Below, one piece after another: positions 40,902 to 50,882 of a stretch of 64,000 nt of DNA. Each line of letters opens with the position of its first letter. Position 1 is the first letter of the stretch. Under the pieces are notes generated by a model. That model searched no databases, was not told the DNA's origin, and saw only the letters and a program-made list of their open reading frames with translations. The stretch is from Stutzerimonas stutzeri. Lineage in GTDB: Bacteria > Pseudomonadota > Gammaproteobacteria > Pseudomonadales > Pseudomonadaceae. A program made the translations under genes and the position numbers. The stretch lies in NCBI RefSeq assembly GCF_002890915.1, contig NZ_POUT01000005.1:223235-287234 (forward strand). The letters run 5' to 3'.

Positions 40902-41315
40902 TTACTTGACCACTGGCAGATTGTCGCCGCGCCAGCTGGAAATCCCTCCCGACAGCTTGGCGGCAGTGAAGCCCGCCTTCTGCAATTCACGGCAGGCCGT
41001 TCCGGCATGCTGACCCATGGCGTCGACCACGATGATGGTCTTGGCCTTGTGCTTTTCCAGCTCGCCTGTGCGGCTGACCAGCTTCTCGTAGGGAATGTTC
41101 AACGCATCGACGATGTGCCCCGCATCGAACTCCTTCTTGACGCGCACGTCCAACACCACGCCTTCGCCACTGTTGACCAGCGCCGTCAGCTCGCGATTGC
41201 TCAGGCTCTTGCCGCCCTTGCGCGTCTCGGTGATGAACAGGAGGATCAGCAGCACCACGAACAGGCTGCTGAGTACATAGTGGTTAGAGACAAATTCAAT
41301 CAGGTTAGCGAGCAT
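40902..41315 (-). CDS. Rhodanese-domain membrane protein
   Basis: 137 aa. An N-terminal helix (about residues 15-30, YVLSSLFVVLLILLFI) anchors it. The rhodanese domain has VLDVRVKKEFDAGHIVDALN. The expected catalytic-loop cysteine appears in GTACRELQKAGF, which has an alanine before the Cys and lies slightly off the classic CRxGxR loop. ATG 41315 is preferred to a TTG one codon upstream. It is the first gene of the group with grxC and secB. Confidence 0.88.
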   Translation of the reverse strand: MLANLIEFVSNHYVLSSLFVVLLILLFITETRKGGKSLSNRELTALVNSGEGVVLDVRVKKEFDAGHIVDALNIPYEKLVSRTGELEKHKAKTIIVVDAMGQHAGTACRELQKAGFTAAKLSGGISSWRGDNLPVVK

Positions 41316-41452
41316 CAACGGGTACCCGGGCGATAAAATGCGGGCCAGTATACACAGCCCCTCCTACCGGCTGAACCCTGACGAATCGTGACCTCGGCCC
41401 GGCCAGCCAGTAGACTGGCCGCCCTTTCCCCGCCCCCAAGGAGCCCGAAAGC

Positions 41453-43003
41453 ATGCCTGCCGCGCCTACTGCCGTGCCCAAACCCCTGGTACTGATGATC
41501 CTCGACGGCTTCGGGCACAGCGAGAATCCCGAATACAACGCCATCCATGCCGCCAGCACGCCGGTCTACGACCGCCTGCGCGCCACCCAGCCACACGGGC
41601 TGATCTCCGGCAGCGGCATGGATGTCGGCCTGCCGGACGGGCAGATGGGCAACTCCGAGGTGGGCCACATGAACCTCGGCGCCGGCCGCGTGGTGTACCA
41701 GGACTTCACCCGGGTGACCAAGGCGATCCGCGACGGCGAATTCTTCGCCAACCCGACCATCTGCGCCGCGGTGGACAAGGCCGTCGGCGCCGGCAAGGCG
41801 GTGCACATCCTCGGCCTGCTCTCCGACGGTGGCGTGCACAGCCACCAGGACCACCTGGTCGCCATGGCCGAGCTGGCGGCCCAGCGCGGCGCCGAGAAGA
41901 TCTACCTGCACGCCTTCCTCGACGGCCGCGATACCCCGCCGAAGAGCGCGCAAAGCTCCATCGAACTGCTCCAGGCCACCTTCACCCGCCTGGGCACGGG
42001 CCGTATCGCCAGCCTGATCGGCCGCTACTTCGCCATGGACCGCGACAACCGCTGGGACCGCGTGCAGCAGGCCTACGAGCTGATCGTCGACGGCAAGGCC
42101 GACTACCGCGCCGACTACGCCGTGGACGGCCTGATCGCCGCCTACGAGCGCGGCGAGAGCGACGAATTCGTCAAGGCCACCACCATCGGCGAGCCGGTGC
42201 GCGTGGAAGATGGCGACGCCGTGGTGTTCATGAACTTCCGCGCCGACCGCGCGCGCGAACTGACCCGTTGCTTCGTCGAGCCCGGCTTCAGCGAATTCCC
42301 GCGCGCCCGCGTGCCGCAGCTGGCCGGCTTCGTCATGCTCACCCAGTACGCCGCGAGCATCCCGGCGCCGGCCGCCTTCGCCCCGGAGGCGCTGACCAAC
42401 GTGCTTGGCGAATACCTGGCCAACAACGGCAAGACCCAGCTGCGCATCGCCGAGACCGAGAAGTACGCCCACGTCACCTTCTTCTTCTCCGGCGGCCGCG
42501 AGGAACCGTTCGCAGGCGAGGAGCGCATCCTGATCCCCTCGCCGCAGGTCGCCACCTACGACCTCAAGCCGGAGATGAGCGCGCCGGAAGTCACCGACCG
42601 CATCGTCGACGCCATCGAGCATCAGCGCTACGACGTGATCATCGTCAACTACGCCAACGGCGACATGGTCGGCCATACCGGCGTGTTCGAGGCGGCAGTG
42701 AAGGCGGTGGAATGCCTGGACAGTTGCGTCGGGCGCATCGTCGCGGCGCTGGACAAGGTCGGCGGCGAGGCGCTGCTCACCGCCGACCACGGCAACGTCG
42801 AGCAGATGGAAGACGCCATCACCGGCCAGGCGCATACCGCGCATACCTGCGAACCGGTGCCCTTCATCTATATCGGCAAGCGCAGCGTCCACGTCCGCGA
42901 AGGCGGCGTGCTGGCCGACGTGGCACCGACCATGCTGACGCTGCTGGGCATGCCGGTGCCGGCGGAAATGACCGGCCGCTCGATTCTCGAACTGAAAGGC
43001 TGA
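41453..43003 (+). CDS. gpmI: 2,3-bisphosphoglycerate-independent phosphoglycerate mutase
   Basis: 516 aa, as usual for GpmI. The metal-binding start [20 protein letters not shown] is followed by the phospho-serine S68 in [17 protein letters not shown]. Later motifs are [35 protein letters not shown] and [12 protein letters not shown]. It interconverts 3- and 2-phosphoglycerate with two Mn2+. A good ribosome site (AAGGAG) precedes the ATG. Confidence 0.97.
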   Translation: MPAAPTAVPKPLVLMILDGFGHSENPEYNAIHAASTPVYDRLRATQPHGLISGSGMDVGLPDGQMGNSEVGHMNLGAGRVVYQDFTRVTKAIRDGEFFANPTICAAVDKAVGAGKAVHILGLLSDGGVHSHQDHLVAMAELAAQRGAEKIYLHAFLDGRDTPPKSAQSSIELLQATFTRLGTGRIASLIGRYFAMDRDNRWDRVQQAYELIVDGKADYRADYAVDGLIAAYERGESDEFVKATTIGEPVRVEDGDAVVFMNFRADRARELTRCFVEPGFSEFPRARVPQLAGFVMLTQYAASIPAPAAFAPEALTNVLGEYLANNGKTQLRIAETEKYAHVTFFFSGGREEPFAGEERILIPSPQVATYDLKPEMSAPEVTDRIVDAIEHQRYDVIIVNYANGDMVGHTGVFEAAVKAVECLDSCVGRIVAALDKVGGEALLTADHGNVEQMEDAITGQAHTAHTCEPVPFIYIGKRSVHVREGGVLADVAPTMLTLLGMPVPAEMTGRSILELKG

Positions 43004-43016
43004 AGGCTGAATATCA

Positions 43017-43087
43017 GTAGGGCGGGTGAAACCCGCCAATTCGGTGTTGCTGTCACACACGGGGCGGCGGGTTGTAACCCGCCCTAC
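43017..43087. repeat. GTAGGGCGGGT-type palindromic repeat pair
   Basis: GTAGGGCGGGTGAAACCCGCC and an inverted partner ending ACCCGCCCTAC bracket about 30 bp between gpmI and envC. Each unit is itself a hairpin. This is a GC-richer cousin of the AGGGTGGA family. Confidence 0.5.
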
Positions 43088-43148
43088 AGCTTCCTGCTCG
43101 CTTTTTAGGCATACTACGCCGGTCATAACGCTCGGTTGACGCCCTCCC

Positions 43149-44390
43149 ATGTCCCGTACCCTCCTCGCCCTTGCACTCCTCTGCCTGCTCGGCCCGGCCG
43201 TGGCGGACGAGCGCGCTGCTACGCGCCAGCAGATCGAAGCTGCCCGCCAGGACATCGCCGAACTGCAGAAACTGCTGAAGAAGATCGAGCAGGAAAAGTC
43301 CAGCGTGCAGAAGCAGCTGCAGACCACCGAAAGCGAGATGGGCCAGCTGGAAAGACAGGTCGACGATCTGCAGCAGGAAATCGATCGCAGCGAGGCCGAG
43401 CTGGAGCGTCTCAACGAGGAAAAGACCACCCTCGAAGGCGCCCGTCTCGAACAGCAGCGACTGATCGGCCTGCAAGCCCGCGCCGCCTACCAGAGCGGCC
43501 GCCAGGAATACCTCAAGCTGCTGCTCAACCAGCAGAATCCGGAAAAGTTCAGCCGCACCCTCACCTACTACGACTACCTGAACAAGGCGCGCTTCGAGCA
43601 GGTCGACAGTTTCAATCGGACGCTCGGCCAACTGGCCAGCGTCGAGCACGATATCGCAACGCAGCAGCACAAGCTGGCCGAGCAGAAGGACGGCCTGCTC
43701 GAACGTCGTCGCCAGCTCGCCGAGGTTCGCAAGGAGCGCCAGCAGGCGCTGGCCAAGCTCGACAGCGACCACTCCAGCCGCGAGCAGAAGCTGCAGGCCC
43801 GCCGCCAGGAACAGGCACAGTTCGAACGCGTACTCAAGACCATCGAGGAAACCCTCGCCCGCCAGGCGCACGAGGCCGAGCAGGAGCGCCAGCGCGCGCT
43901 GCTCGCCGAGCGTGAACGGCAGAACGCCTCGTCAGGAGGGGCGTCCGGCCCCATGGTTTCCAGCGCCGGCGGCAGTTTCGGCGGCCCCTTCGCCCAGGCC
44001 AAGGGCAAACTGCCCTGGCCGGTCGACGGGCGCTTGGTCGCCCGCTACGGCACTCCGCGCGGCGGCGACGCTCGAACCAAGTGGGATGGCGTGCTGATCG
44101 GCGCCAGCGCCGGCACCCAGGTGCGCGCCGTGCATGGCGGCCGGGTAGTATTCGCCGACTGGCTGCGGGGCGCCGGGCTGCTGGTGATTCTCGACCACGG
44201 CAACGGCTACCTGAGCCTGTACGGCCACAACCAGAGCCTGTTGCGCGACGCCGGCGACATCGTCAAGGCCGGCGACCCGATCGCCACGGTAGGCACCAGC
44301 GGCGGCCAGGAAACCGCCGCACTGTATTTCGCCATTCGTCAGCAGGGCCGCCCCAGCGACCCCGCACAGTGGTGCCGCGCGCAAGGCTGA
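43149..44390 (+). CDS. envC: Murein hydrolase activator EnvC
   Basis: 413 aa with a signal peptide ending GPAVA. A long coiled coil spans about residues 20-255 and a LytM/M23 domain about 285-410. The domain is degenerate: KWDGVLIGA replaces the HxxxD zinc motif and LYFAI the HxH motif, so it should be catalytically dead, as known for EnvC. It activates periplasmic amidases at the septum. It heads an operon with ctpA and a deacetylase. Confidence 0.94.
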   Translation: MSRTLLALALLCLLGPAVADERAATRQQIEAARQDIAELQKLLKKIEQEKSSVQKQLQTTESEMGQLERQVDDLQQEIDRSEAELERLNEEKTTLEGARLEQQRLIGLQARAAYQSGRQEYLKLLLNQQNPEKFSRTLTYYDYLNKARFEQVDSFNRTLGQLASVEHDIATQQHKLAEQKDGLLERRRQLAEVRKERQQALAKLDSDHSSREQKLQARRQEQAQFERVLKTIEETLARQAHEAEQERQRALLAERERQNASSGGASGPMVSSAGGSFGGPFAQAKGKLPWPVDGRLVARYGTPRGGDARTKWDGVLIGASAGTQVRAVHGGRVVFADWLRGAGLLVILDHGNGYLSLYGHNQSLLRDAGDIVKAGDPIATVGTSGGQETAALYFAIRQQGRPSDPAQWCRAQG

Positions 44391-44459
44391 TGCCCACCCC
44401 GGCTCCGCCGGGCTGCCCGCAAGCACGCCAAGCACGCCCTCTCACAACTGGAGTTCGAC

Positions 44460-45794
44460 ATGTTGCAGCTGCGCCGTTTCGCCCACCCGTCCACGCTCGC
44501 CCTGGCCATCCTGCTGGGCATGCAGGGCGCCGCCTGGGCCCAGCAATCCCCGACGGAACTGGCACCGGCCGAACTGGGCGCACCTGCCAGCAAGGCCCCC
44601 CTGCCGCTCGAAGAGCTGCGTACCTTCGCCGAGGTGCTGGACCGCATCAAGGCCGCCTACGTCGAGCCGGTGGATGACAAGACCCTGCTGGAAAACGCCA
44701 TCAAGGGCATGCTCAGCAATCTCGACCCGCATTCGGCCTACCTCGAACCGGACGCCTTCGCCGAGCTGCAGGAAAGCACCAGCGGCGAGTTCGGCGGGCT
44801 GGGTATCGAGGTCGGCATCGAGGACGGCTTCATCAAGGTGGTGTCGCCGATCGACGACACCCCCGCGTCCAAGGCCGGCATCGAGGCCGGCGACCTCATC
44901 GTCAAGATCGACGGTCAGCCGACCAAGGGCATGTCGATGATGGATGCCGTCGCCAAGATGCGCGGCAAGCCCGGCAGCAGCATCAGCCTGACCCTGGTGC
45001 GCGAAGGCGGCCAGCCGTTCGACGTCAAGTTGACCCGTGCGGTCATCAAGGTGCGCAGCGTCAAGAGCCAGCTGCTCGAGCCCGGCTATGGCTACCTGCG
45101 CGTCACCCAGTTCCAGGTCAACTCCGGCGAGGAAGTCGGCAAGGCCCTGGCCAAGCTGAAGAAGGACAACGGCGGCAAGAAGCTCAACGGCCTGGTGCTC
45201 GATCTGCGCAACAATCCCGGCGGCGTATTGCAGGCGGCGGTGGAGATTTCCGACCACTTCCTCACCAAGGGCCTGATCGTCTACACCAAGGGCCGCATCG
45301 CCAATTCCGAGCTGCGCTTCAGCGCCGATGCGGCCGATGCCAGCGAAGGGGTACCGCTGGTGGTACTGATCAACGGCGGCAGCGCCTCGGCCTCGGAAAT
45401 CGTCGCCGGCGCCCTGCAGGACCACAAGCGCGGCGTGGTGATGGGCACCGACAGCTTCGGCAAGGGCTCGGTACAGACCGTGCTGCCACTGAACAACGAT
45501 CGCGCGCTGAAACTCACCACCGCGCTCTACTACACCCCCAACGGTCGCTCGATCCAGGCCCAGGGCATCGAACCGGACATCCAGGTGGAGCGCGCCAGGC
45601 TGACCCGCGAACAGGCCGGCGAGGGCCTTCGCGAAGCCGATCTGGCCGGCCACCTGGGCAACGGCAACGGTGGCCCGGATCGCCCCACCAGCACCCAGAT
45701 CGCCAGCGACTCACCGCGCCCGCAGGACGATGACTACCAACTCGGCCAGGCACTCAATCTGCTCAAGGGGCTGAACCTCACCCGCGGGCAATGA
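44460..45794 (+). CDS. ctpA: C-terminal processing protease CtpA (S41)
   Basis: 444 aa. A signal peptide ends GAAWA. The N-terminal helical part has VLDRIKAAYVEPVDDKTL, then a PDZ domain (about 105-190, GLGIEVGIEDGFIKVVSPID). The S41 core has the catalytic serine in INGGSASASEIVAG (about residue 308-310) and the lysine in DSFGKGSVQTVLPL (about 335). It cleaves periplasmic murein hydrolases and other substrates at their C-termini. It lies between envC and a deacetylase in one rightward operon. Confidence 0.95.
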   Translation: MLQLRRFAHPSTLALAILLGMQGAAWAQQSPTELAPAELGAPASKAPLPLEELRTFAEVLDRIKAAYVEPVDDKTLLENAIKGMLSNLDPHSAYLEPDAFAELQESTSGEFGGLGIEVGIEDGFIKVVSPIDDTPASKAGIEAGDLIVKIDGQPTKGMSMMDAVAKMRGKPGSSISLTLVREGGQPFDVKLTRAVIKVRSVKSQLLEPGYGYLRVTQFQVNSGEEVGKALAKLKKDNGGKKLNGLVLDLRNNPGGVLQAAVEISDHFLTKGLIVYTKGRIANSELRFSADAADASEGVPLVVLINGGSASASEIVAGALQDHKRGVVMGTDSFGKGSVQTVLPLNNDRALKLTTALYYTPNGRSIQAQGIEPDIQVERARLTREQAGEGLREADLAGHLGNGNGGPDRPTSTQIASDSPRPQDDDYQLGQALNLLKGLNLTRGQ

Positions 45795-46588
45795 GCGTGC
45801 GCCGCTGGGTCGCGCCGCTGCTGCTGTGCGGTGCGCTGATCGGGCAGGCGCTGGCCAACGAAGCGCCGCCCGACACGGCGCAGCCGGCACGCATGCCGCG
45901 GCTGGCACTGGTCATCGACGACCTCGGGCAGAATCCGGCGCGCGACCGCCGCGTGCTGGCGCTGCCGGGACCGGTGGCGCTGGCGATCCTGCCCGATACC
46001 CGCCACGCCGCCGCGCTCGCCGAACAGGCCCACCGCGCCGGCAAGACGGTGATGCTGCACATGCCCATGGCGCCGGCAGGCGGGCGCTTCGCCTGGCACC
46101 CGCAACTGGCCCACGACGAACTCGAACGCCGCCTGGACGCCGCGCTGGCGGCGGTGCCGCACGTCAGCGGGGTGAACAACCACATGGGCAGCGCGATGAC
46201 CGAACAGCCGCAGGCCATGGCCTGGCTGATGGGCGAACTGCAGCGGCGCCACCTGTTCTTCCTCGACAGCCGCACCAGCCCGCGCACGGTCGCCGCCGCC
46301 AGCGCCCAGCGCGTCGCCCTGGCGAGCCTGTCGCGGGACGTCTTCCTGGATAACGACCCCAGCCCGGCGGCCGTGGCCGAACGCCTGCGCGCGGCCATCG
46401 CCCTGGCGCGCAAGCAGGGCTCGGTGGTCGTCATCGGCCACCCCCACGACAGCACGCTGGCGCTGCTGGAACGCGAACTGCCGCGGCTGGCCGAGCAAGG
46501 CATCGAATGGATCGGCATCGACCAGATGATCGCCACCCGCGGCAACCGGGCGATGGCCGCCCATGGCAAGGGCGGCATGTACCGCTAG
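45791..46588 (+). CDS. Divergent polysaccharide deacetylase family protein
   Basis: 265 aa with a signal peptide ending GQALA. The fold of the family (DUF610/YibQ) is seen in RLALVIDDLGQNPARDRRVL, VMLHMPMAP, SGVNNHMGSAMTEQ, FFLDSRTSPRT and VVIGHPHDSTL. The NodB-type metal residues D, H and H appear at the usual places. It starts inside the ctpA stop (ATGA). It may act on envelope polysaccharide or peptidoglycan, but the substrate is unproven. Confidence 0.9.
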   Translation: MSVRRWVAPLLLCGALIGQALANEAPPDTAQPARMPRLALVIDDLGQNPARDRRVLALPGPVALAILPDTRHAAALAEQAHRAGKTVMLHMPMAPAGGRFAWHPQLAHDELERRLDAALAAVPHVSGVNNHMGSAMTEQPQAMAWLMGELQRRHLFFLDSRTSPRTVAAASAQRVALASLSRDVFLDNDPSPAAVAERLRAAIALARKQGSVVVIGHPHDSTLALLERELPRLAEQGIEWIGIDQMIATRGNRAMAAHGKGGMYR

Positions 46589-46604
46589 CGCCCGACGCGG
46601 CGCC

Positions 46605-46857
46605 TGCAGGAGCGGGCTTGCTCGCGAGCGGCCGCACTGCGCAGTTCCCGTGCGGGTACCGTAGGGTGGAAAACCGCGAAGCGTTTTCCACGCGCGGCGC
46701 AACGCCTGCTCGAGGTCGTCACCGCTCCATTGCATGGGACCAGGGTGGATAAGCTGCGCGTTATCCACCCTACAGTCTGTAGGAGCCCGGGGAACGCCGA
46801 GTCCTTGCCGGCGATCATCGGCGTCGAGACGAATCGCCGGCACGCCGGCCCCTACAG
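46605..46857. repeat. Compound repeat block of at least three palindromic families
   Basis: The 278-bp gap after the deacetylase is almost filled by repeats. They are GGAGCGGGCTTGCTCGCGA (46610-46628); an AGGGTGGA unit (46662-46691) with GAAGCGTTTTCCAC; an AGGGTGGATAAGC...TTATCCACCCT unit (46742-46771); and an outer inverted pair TGTAGGAGCC...GGCCCCTACA (46778-46856). No gene lies in it. Confidence 0.6.
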
Positions 46858-46866
46858 CCCGCGGCG

Positions 46867-47616
46867 CTACAGGTAGCGCGCGTTGATCGCCTCGACCGTG
46901 CCGTCAGCGCGCATCTGCTCCAGCGCCTGCTGCAGCTTGTGCACCGTCTCGTCGGCGACCTGCCGGTTCAGTGCCAGATAGAGCTCGGCGCTGTCGAAGC
47001 GCAGCACGCGCTTGAGCCCGGTCACGCCTTCCTGGCGCGCCAGGTAGCGCCCGGCGGGATCGCCGGTGGCCCAGAGATCGATCCTGCCGTCGATCAGCTT
47101 CTTCGCGTTCTCCTGGTCGCGCAGCGCCAGCACCGGCTGCAGCCCCTGGCCGGCCAGGTGTTCGGCGATGGCATCGCCCTTGTAGGCGCCGATACTGTAC
47201 TGGCGGGCCTGTTCCAGGCTGGTCAGGCTGATAGGGCTGTCGCCGCGGGCCAGCAGCACCCAGTCGTCCGGGCCGATGGGGCCGACCCACTTGAACAGCG
47301 CCTCGCGCTCGGGCAGCCGGGCGGTGACGAAAACACCGTAGCCCGGATTCTCCAGCGCCATGCCGTAGATGCGTTCCCAGGGGAAGCGCAGCGTCAGGCT
47401 GTAGTCCACGCCGGCGCGCGCGAACATCTCGCGCACGATATCCGCCGCGATGCCGCCGATATTCTCGTCACGGGCGAAGTTCTTGCCGTCCAGCGCCATG
47501 TTGTAGGGCGGGAAGTTCTCCGTCAGCAGGTCGATCTTCGCCGGTGCCTGGGCATGCGCCAGGGCGCCGCCGAGCAGCAGCGCCGCCGCCAAGATGAAGG
47601 TCGGGATTCTGGACAT
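46867..47616 (-). CDS. Periplasmic solute-binding protein, SBP_bac_3 family
   Basis: 249 aa with a signal peptide ending GALAHA. The mature start KIDLLTENFPPYNMALDG and the later GIAADIVREMFARAGVDYSL and YGVFVTARLPEREALFKWVGP are typical of class-3 binding proteins. The usual amino-acid-binding arginine lies within LPEREALF, which is not the canonical RxxxxxFS, so amino acids may not be the ligand. No permease gene adjoins. It is a single leftward gene before hisF. Confidence 0.82.
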   Translation of the reverse strand: MSRIPTFILAAALLLGGALAHAQAPAKIDLLTENFPPYNMALDGKNFARDENIGGIAADIVREMFARAGVDYSLTLRFPWERIYGMALENPGYGVFVTARLPEREALFKWVGPIGPDDWVLLARGDSPISLTSLEQARQYSIGAYKGDAIAEHLAGQGLQPVLALRDQENAKKLIDGRIDLWATGDPAGRYLARQEGVTGLKRVLRFDSAELYLALNRQVADETVHKLQQALEQMRADGTVEAINARYL

Positions 47617-47813
47617 GATTGATCCTCGTAAAGCCGCATCCGCTGGGTCCGGCGGATGTGTCCATGGGTAGCGATCGAATTCCTTCCGATCAGCATCGCG
47701 CCGCGCCGGCGCTCGAGAGCCGGGCGCTAGCGGATCGCGCAGGTGAGGATATGGAGTTTACTGCCGGTTATCGGCGTAGCAGGGTCGCCACGCCGCAGAA
47801 CGTGAACCGGTTC

Positions 47814-48584
47814 TCAGCGCATCACGATACCGCGTGCGGCCAGGTAGGCCTTGGCCTCGGGCACGGTGTACTCGCCGAAGTGGAAGATGCTCGCCGCGAG
47901 CACCGCGTCGGCCTTGCCTTCGATGATGCCGTCGGCCAGGTGCTGCAGGTTGCCGACACCGCCGGAGGCGATCACCGGGATGCCCACCGACTCGCTGATG
48001 GCACGGGTGACGCCCAGGTCGTAGCCGCTCTTGACACCGTCCTGGTCCATGCTGGTGAGCAGGATCTCGCCAGCGCCGAGCGCCTCCATCTTCTGCGCCC
48101 AGGCCACCGCATCCAGCCCGGTGGGCTTGCGCCCGCCGTGGGTGAAGATTTCCCAGCGCGGCGTCTCGCCCGGCGCGGACACCTTCTTGGCGTCGATGGC
48201 GACGACGATGCACTGCGAGCCGAAGCGCTGCGCGGCCTCGCCGACGAATTCCGGGTTGAACACCGCGGCGGTGTTGATCGAGACCTTGTCGGCGCCGGCG
48301 TTGAGCAGGTTGCGGATATCCTGCACGGTCCTCACGCCCCCACCCACCGTCAGCGGGATGAACACCTGGCTGGCCATGCGTTCGACGGTATGCAACGTGG
48401 TGGCGCGGTCGTCGACGCTGGCGGTGATGTCGAGGAAGGTGATCTCGTCGGCACCCTGCTCGTCGTAGCGACGGGCGATCTCCACCGGGTCGCCGGCGTC
48501 GCGGATGTTTTCGAACTGGACGCCCTTGACCACGCGGCCGTTGTCCACGTCGAGGCAGGGAATGATGCGTTTGGCCAGGGCCAT
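47814..48584 (-). CDS. hisF: Imidazole glycerol phosphate synthase cyclase subunit HisF
   Basis: 256 aa TIM barrel. It starts [20 protein letters not shown], giving catalytic D11 (PCLDVD). The other catalytic aspartate is in [13 protein letters not shown] (about D130), and the phosphate sites are in [10 protein letters not shown] and [11 protein letters not shown]. It forms imidazole glycerol phosphate and AICAR with ammonia from HisH. It is last in the leftward hisB-hisH-hisA-hisF order, separated from hisA by a repeat pair. Confidence 0.96.
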   Translation of the reverse strand: MALAKRIIPCLDVDNGRVVKGVQFENIRDAGDPVEIARRYDEQGADEITFLDITASVDDRATTLHTVERMASQVFIPLTVGGGVRTVQDIRNLLNAGADKVSINTAAVFNPEFVGEAAQRFGSQCIVVAIDAKKVSAPGETPRWEIFTHGGRKPTGLDAVAWAQKMEALGAGEILLTSMDQDGVKSGYDLGVTRAISESVGIPVIASGGVGNLQHLADGIIEGKADAVLAASIFHFGEYTVPEAKAYLAARGIVMR

Positions 48585-48599
48585 GGTCGATCTCTCTCG

Positions 48600-48677
48600 T
48601 AGGGTGGACAACCGCGCAGCGTTGTCCACCGGGTCACCGGACGCATGGTGGACAAGCGAAGCGTTGTCCACCCTACG
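48600..48677. repeat. AGGGTGGACAAC-type inverted repeat pair between hisF and hisA
   Basis: TAGGGTGGACAACCGCGC...GTTGTCCACC (48600-48630) and an inverted copy (48648-48677) face each other. Each is a palindrome. The pair fills nearly the whole hisA-hisF gap and so lies inside a cotranscribed region, where it could protect or end the transcript. Confidence 0.6.
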
Positions 48678-48679
48678 GC

Positions 48680-49423
48680 TTATTCCTCTTTCAGCTTCAG
48701 GTCGCAGAGCGCCTGCGCCTCGGCCACGTCCAGCGTGCCTTCGTAGATCGCGCGGCCGGTGATGGCGCCGATGATGCCGGGATTATTGGTATCCAGCAGC
48801 TTCTGGATGTCGCCGATGTTGTGGATGCCGCCGGAGGCGATCACCGGGATGCGGCTGGCGTTGGCCAGAGCCACGGTGGCCTCGACGTTGCAGCCCTGCA
48901 TCATGCCGTCCTTGGCGATGTCGGTATAGACGATCGCCGAGACGCCGTCGGCCTCGAAGCGGCGTGCCAGGTCGGTCGCCTGCACGCTGCTGACCTCGGC
49001 CCAGCCGTCGGTGGCGACGAAGCCGTCCTTGGCGTCCAGGCCGACGATCACCTTGCCGGGGAAGGCGCGGCAGGCCTCGGCGACGAATTCCGGCTGCTTG
49101 ACCGCCTTGGTGCCGATGATCACGTAGCTGACCCCGGCGCGCACGTAGTGCTCGATGGTCTCCAGCGAGCGGATACCGCCGCCGATCTGGATCGGCAGGT
49201 CCGGGTAACGCTTGGCAATGGCGGTGACCACTTCGCCGTTGACCGGCTGGCCTTCGAAGGCCCCGTTGAGGTCGACCAGATGCAGGCGGCGGCAGCCGGC
49301 CTGGACCCATTTGGCGGCCATCGCCACCGGGTCGTCGGAGAATACCGTGGCGTCGTCCATCAGGCCTTGGCGCAGACGCACGCAGGCGCCGTCCTTGAGA
49401 TCGATAGCGGGGATGATCAGCAT
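48680..49423 (-). CDS. hisA: Phosphoribosyl isomerase HisA
   Basis: 247 aa TIM barrel. The start [20 protein letters not shown] holds the catalytic aspartate D8. The second is in [13 protein letters not shown]. Phosphate sites are [13 protein letters not shown] and [11 protein letters not shown]. It performs the Amadori rearrangement of ProFAR to PRFAR in histidine synthesis. It lies downstream of hisH with an intervening repeat. Confidence 0.96.
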   Translation of the reverse strand: MLIIPAIDLKDGACVRLRQGLMDDATVFSDDPVAMAAKWVQAGCRRLHLVDLNGAFEGQPVNGEVVTAIAKRYPDLPIQIGGGIRSLETIEHYVRAGVSYVIIGTKAVKQPEFVAEACRAFPGKVIVGLDAKDGFVATDGWAEVSSVQATDLARRFEADGVSAIVYTDIAKDGMMQGCNVEATVALANASRIPVIASGGIHNIGDIQKLLDTNNPGIIGAITGRAIYEGTLDVAEAQALCDLKLKEE

Positions 49424-49480
49424 CTTGAGACTTCCTCTGGCCCGGCCCGCTGACGGCAGCAGGCACAGGCGAATTCAGCG

Positions 49481-49511
49481 TAGGGTGGAAAACCGCGCAG
49501 CGTTTTCCACC
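49481..49511. repeat. AGGGTGGAAAACC-type palindromic repeat between hisA and hisH
   Basis: One complete unit, TAGGGTGGAAAACC...GTTTTCCACC, in the 98-bp hisA-hisH gap. It is nearly identical to the unit at 46662-46691. Confidence 0.6.
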
Positions 49512-49521
49512 GTGGGATTTC

Positions 49522-50160
49522 TTACCAGCGCCCATCCCAGGCGGCGAAGTTCTGCAGCAACTGCAGGCCGTGGGTATGGCTCTTCTCCGGGTGGAACTGC
49601 ACGGCGAAGCGCGAACCGTCGGCCAGCGCCGCGGCGAAGTCCTTGCCGTAGTGGCCGCGTCCGACGACGTGGCGCGGGTTGCCGGCCTCGACGTAGTAGC
49701 TGTGCACGAAGTAGAAACGGCCGTTGTCCGGGATGGCGTGCCAGAGCGGATGGTCCACCGCCTGCCTGACCTCGTTCCAGCCCATGTGCGGCACCTTGAG
49801 GTGCTCGCCGTCCTCAACCAGGTCCTTGCCGAAGAAACGCACCTGGCCGGGGAACAGGCCGATGCAGTCGACGCCGTCGTTCTCCTCGCTGCGCTCCAGC
49901 AGCGCCTGCATGCCGACGCAGATGCCGAGGAACGGCCGGTCGACGCTGACCTCGCGGACCAGCTCGTCGAAGCCCAGCCGGCGGATCTCGGCCATGCAGT
50001 CGCGGATCGCGCCGACGCCGGGAAACACCACCCGGTCGGCCTCGCGGATGACCTGGGCATCGCTGGTCACCAGCACCCTGCCGGCGCCGACGTGCTCGAG
50101 GGCCTTGGCCACCGAGTGCAGGTTGCCCATGCCGTAGTCGATGACGGCGACGGTCTGCAT
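49522..50160 (-). CDS. hisH: Imidazole glycerol phosphate synthase glutaminase subunit HisH
   Basis: 212 aa class I glutamine amidotransferase. The nucleophile is the cysteine of [14 protein letters not shown], and the His-Glu pair is in [14 protein letters not shown]. The start [17 protein letters not shown] shares one base with the hisB stop (TGATG). It feeds ammonia to HisF. Confidence 0.96.
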   Translation of the reverse strand: MQTVAVIDYGMGNLHSVAKALEHVGAGRVLVTSDAQVIREADRVVFPGVGAIRDCMAEIRRLGFDELVREVSVDRPFLGICVGMQALLERSEENDGVDCIGLFPGQVRFFGKDLVEDGEHLKVPHMGWNEVRQAVDHPLWHAIPDNGRFYFVHSYYVEAGNPRHVVGRGHYGKDFAAALADGSRFAVQFHPEKSHTHGLQLLQNFAAWDGRW

Positions 50161-50753
50161 CACAGGCACCCTTTGGTCGACGGCATCTGCCCGGCCATGC
50201 GCGGGTCGCGCTCGACCGCCATGCGCAGCGCGCGGCCGAAGGCCTTGAACACCGTCTCGATCTGGTGGTGGGTGTTGATGCCGCGCAGGTTGTCGATGTG
50301 CAGGGTCACCAGCGCGTGGTTGACGAAGCCCTGGAAGAATTCCTGGAACAGGTCGACGTCGAACTTGCCGACCACCGCGCGGGTGTAGGGCACGTTCATG
50401 GTCAGCCCGGGACGCCCGGAGAAGTCGATCACCACACGCGACAGCGCCTCGTCCAGCGGCACGTAGGAGTGGCCGTAGCGGACGATGCCCTTCTTGTCGC
50501 CCAGGGCCTTGGCGAAGGCCTGGCCGAGGGTGATGCCGACGTCCTCGACGGTGTGGTGGTCGTCGATGTGCAGGTCGCCGTTGCACTCGATATCCAGGTC
50601 GATCAGGCCGTGGCGGGCGATCTGGTCGAGCATGTGCTCGAGGAAGGGCACGCCGATGGCGAAGCGCGCCTTGCCGGTGCCATCCAGATTGATGGTGGCC
50701 TTGACCTGGGTTTCCAGGGTGTTGCGCTCTACGCAAGCCGTACGTTCGGACAT
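50160..50753 (-). CDS. hisB: Imidazoleglycerol-phosphate dehydratase HisB
   Basis: 197 aa monofunctional enzyme. Metal-binding motifs are [29 protein letters not shown] and [20 protein letters not shown]. The start ATG at 50753 is preferred to a TTG one codon upstream. It dehydrates IGP to imidazole acetol phosphate. It is the first gene of the leftward his group and diverges from the NIT-ANTAR regulator. Confidence 0.96.
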   Translation of the reverse strand: MSERTACVERNTLETQVKATINLDGTGKARFAIGVPFLEHMLDQIARHGLIDLDIECNGDLHIDDHHTVEDVGITLGQAFAKALGDKKGIVRYGHSYVPLDEALSRVVIDFSGRPGLTMNVPYTRAVVGKFDVDLFQEFFQGFVNHALVTLHIDNLRGINTHHQIETVFKAFGRALRMAVERDPRMAGQMPSTKGCL

Positions 50754-50832
50754 CAACAGCTCCGCTTATCGTGGGGCGAAAAGGGGCTCATTATAGGCGC
50801 AAACGCCGCAGCGGGGATACGCGCCGGACGGC

Positions 50833-50848
50833 TGGACTGCATCTTGCA
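50833..50848 (+). promoter_or_regulatory. Candidate sigma-54 promoter for the NIT-ANTAR regulator
   Basis: TGGACTGCATCTTGCA keeps the GG/GC pair at correct spacing and a perfect TTGCA, but CAC of the -24 element is changed. The predicted start near 50859 is about 24 nt before the ATG. The match is moderate. Confidence 0.4.
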
Positions 50849-50882
50849 GGCGCCCTCGCATTTGCCAACCAAGGTGCAGCGC

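Noticed and set aside
43149..44390. EnvC with broken catalytic residues as a pseudogene
   Set aside because: Loss of the LytM zinc ligands is the normal state of EnvC, which activates amidases rather than cutting peptidoglycan.
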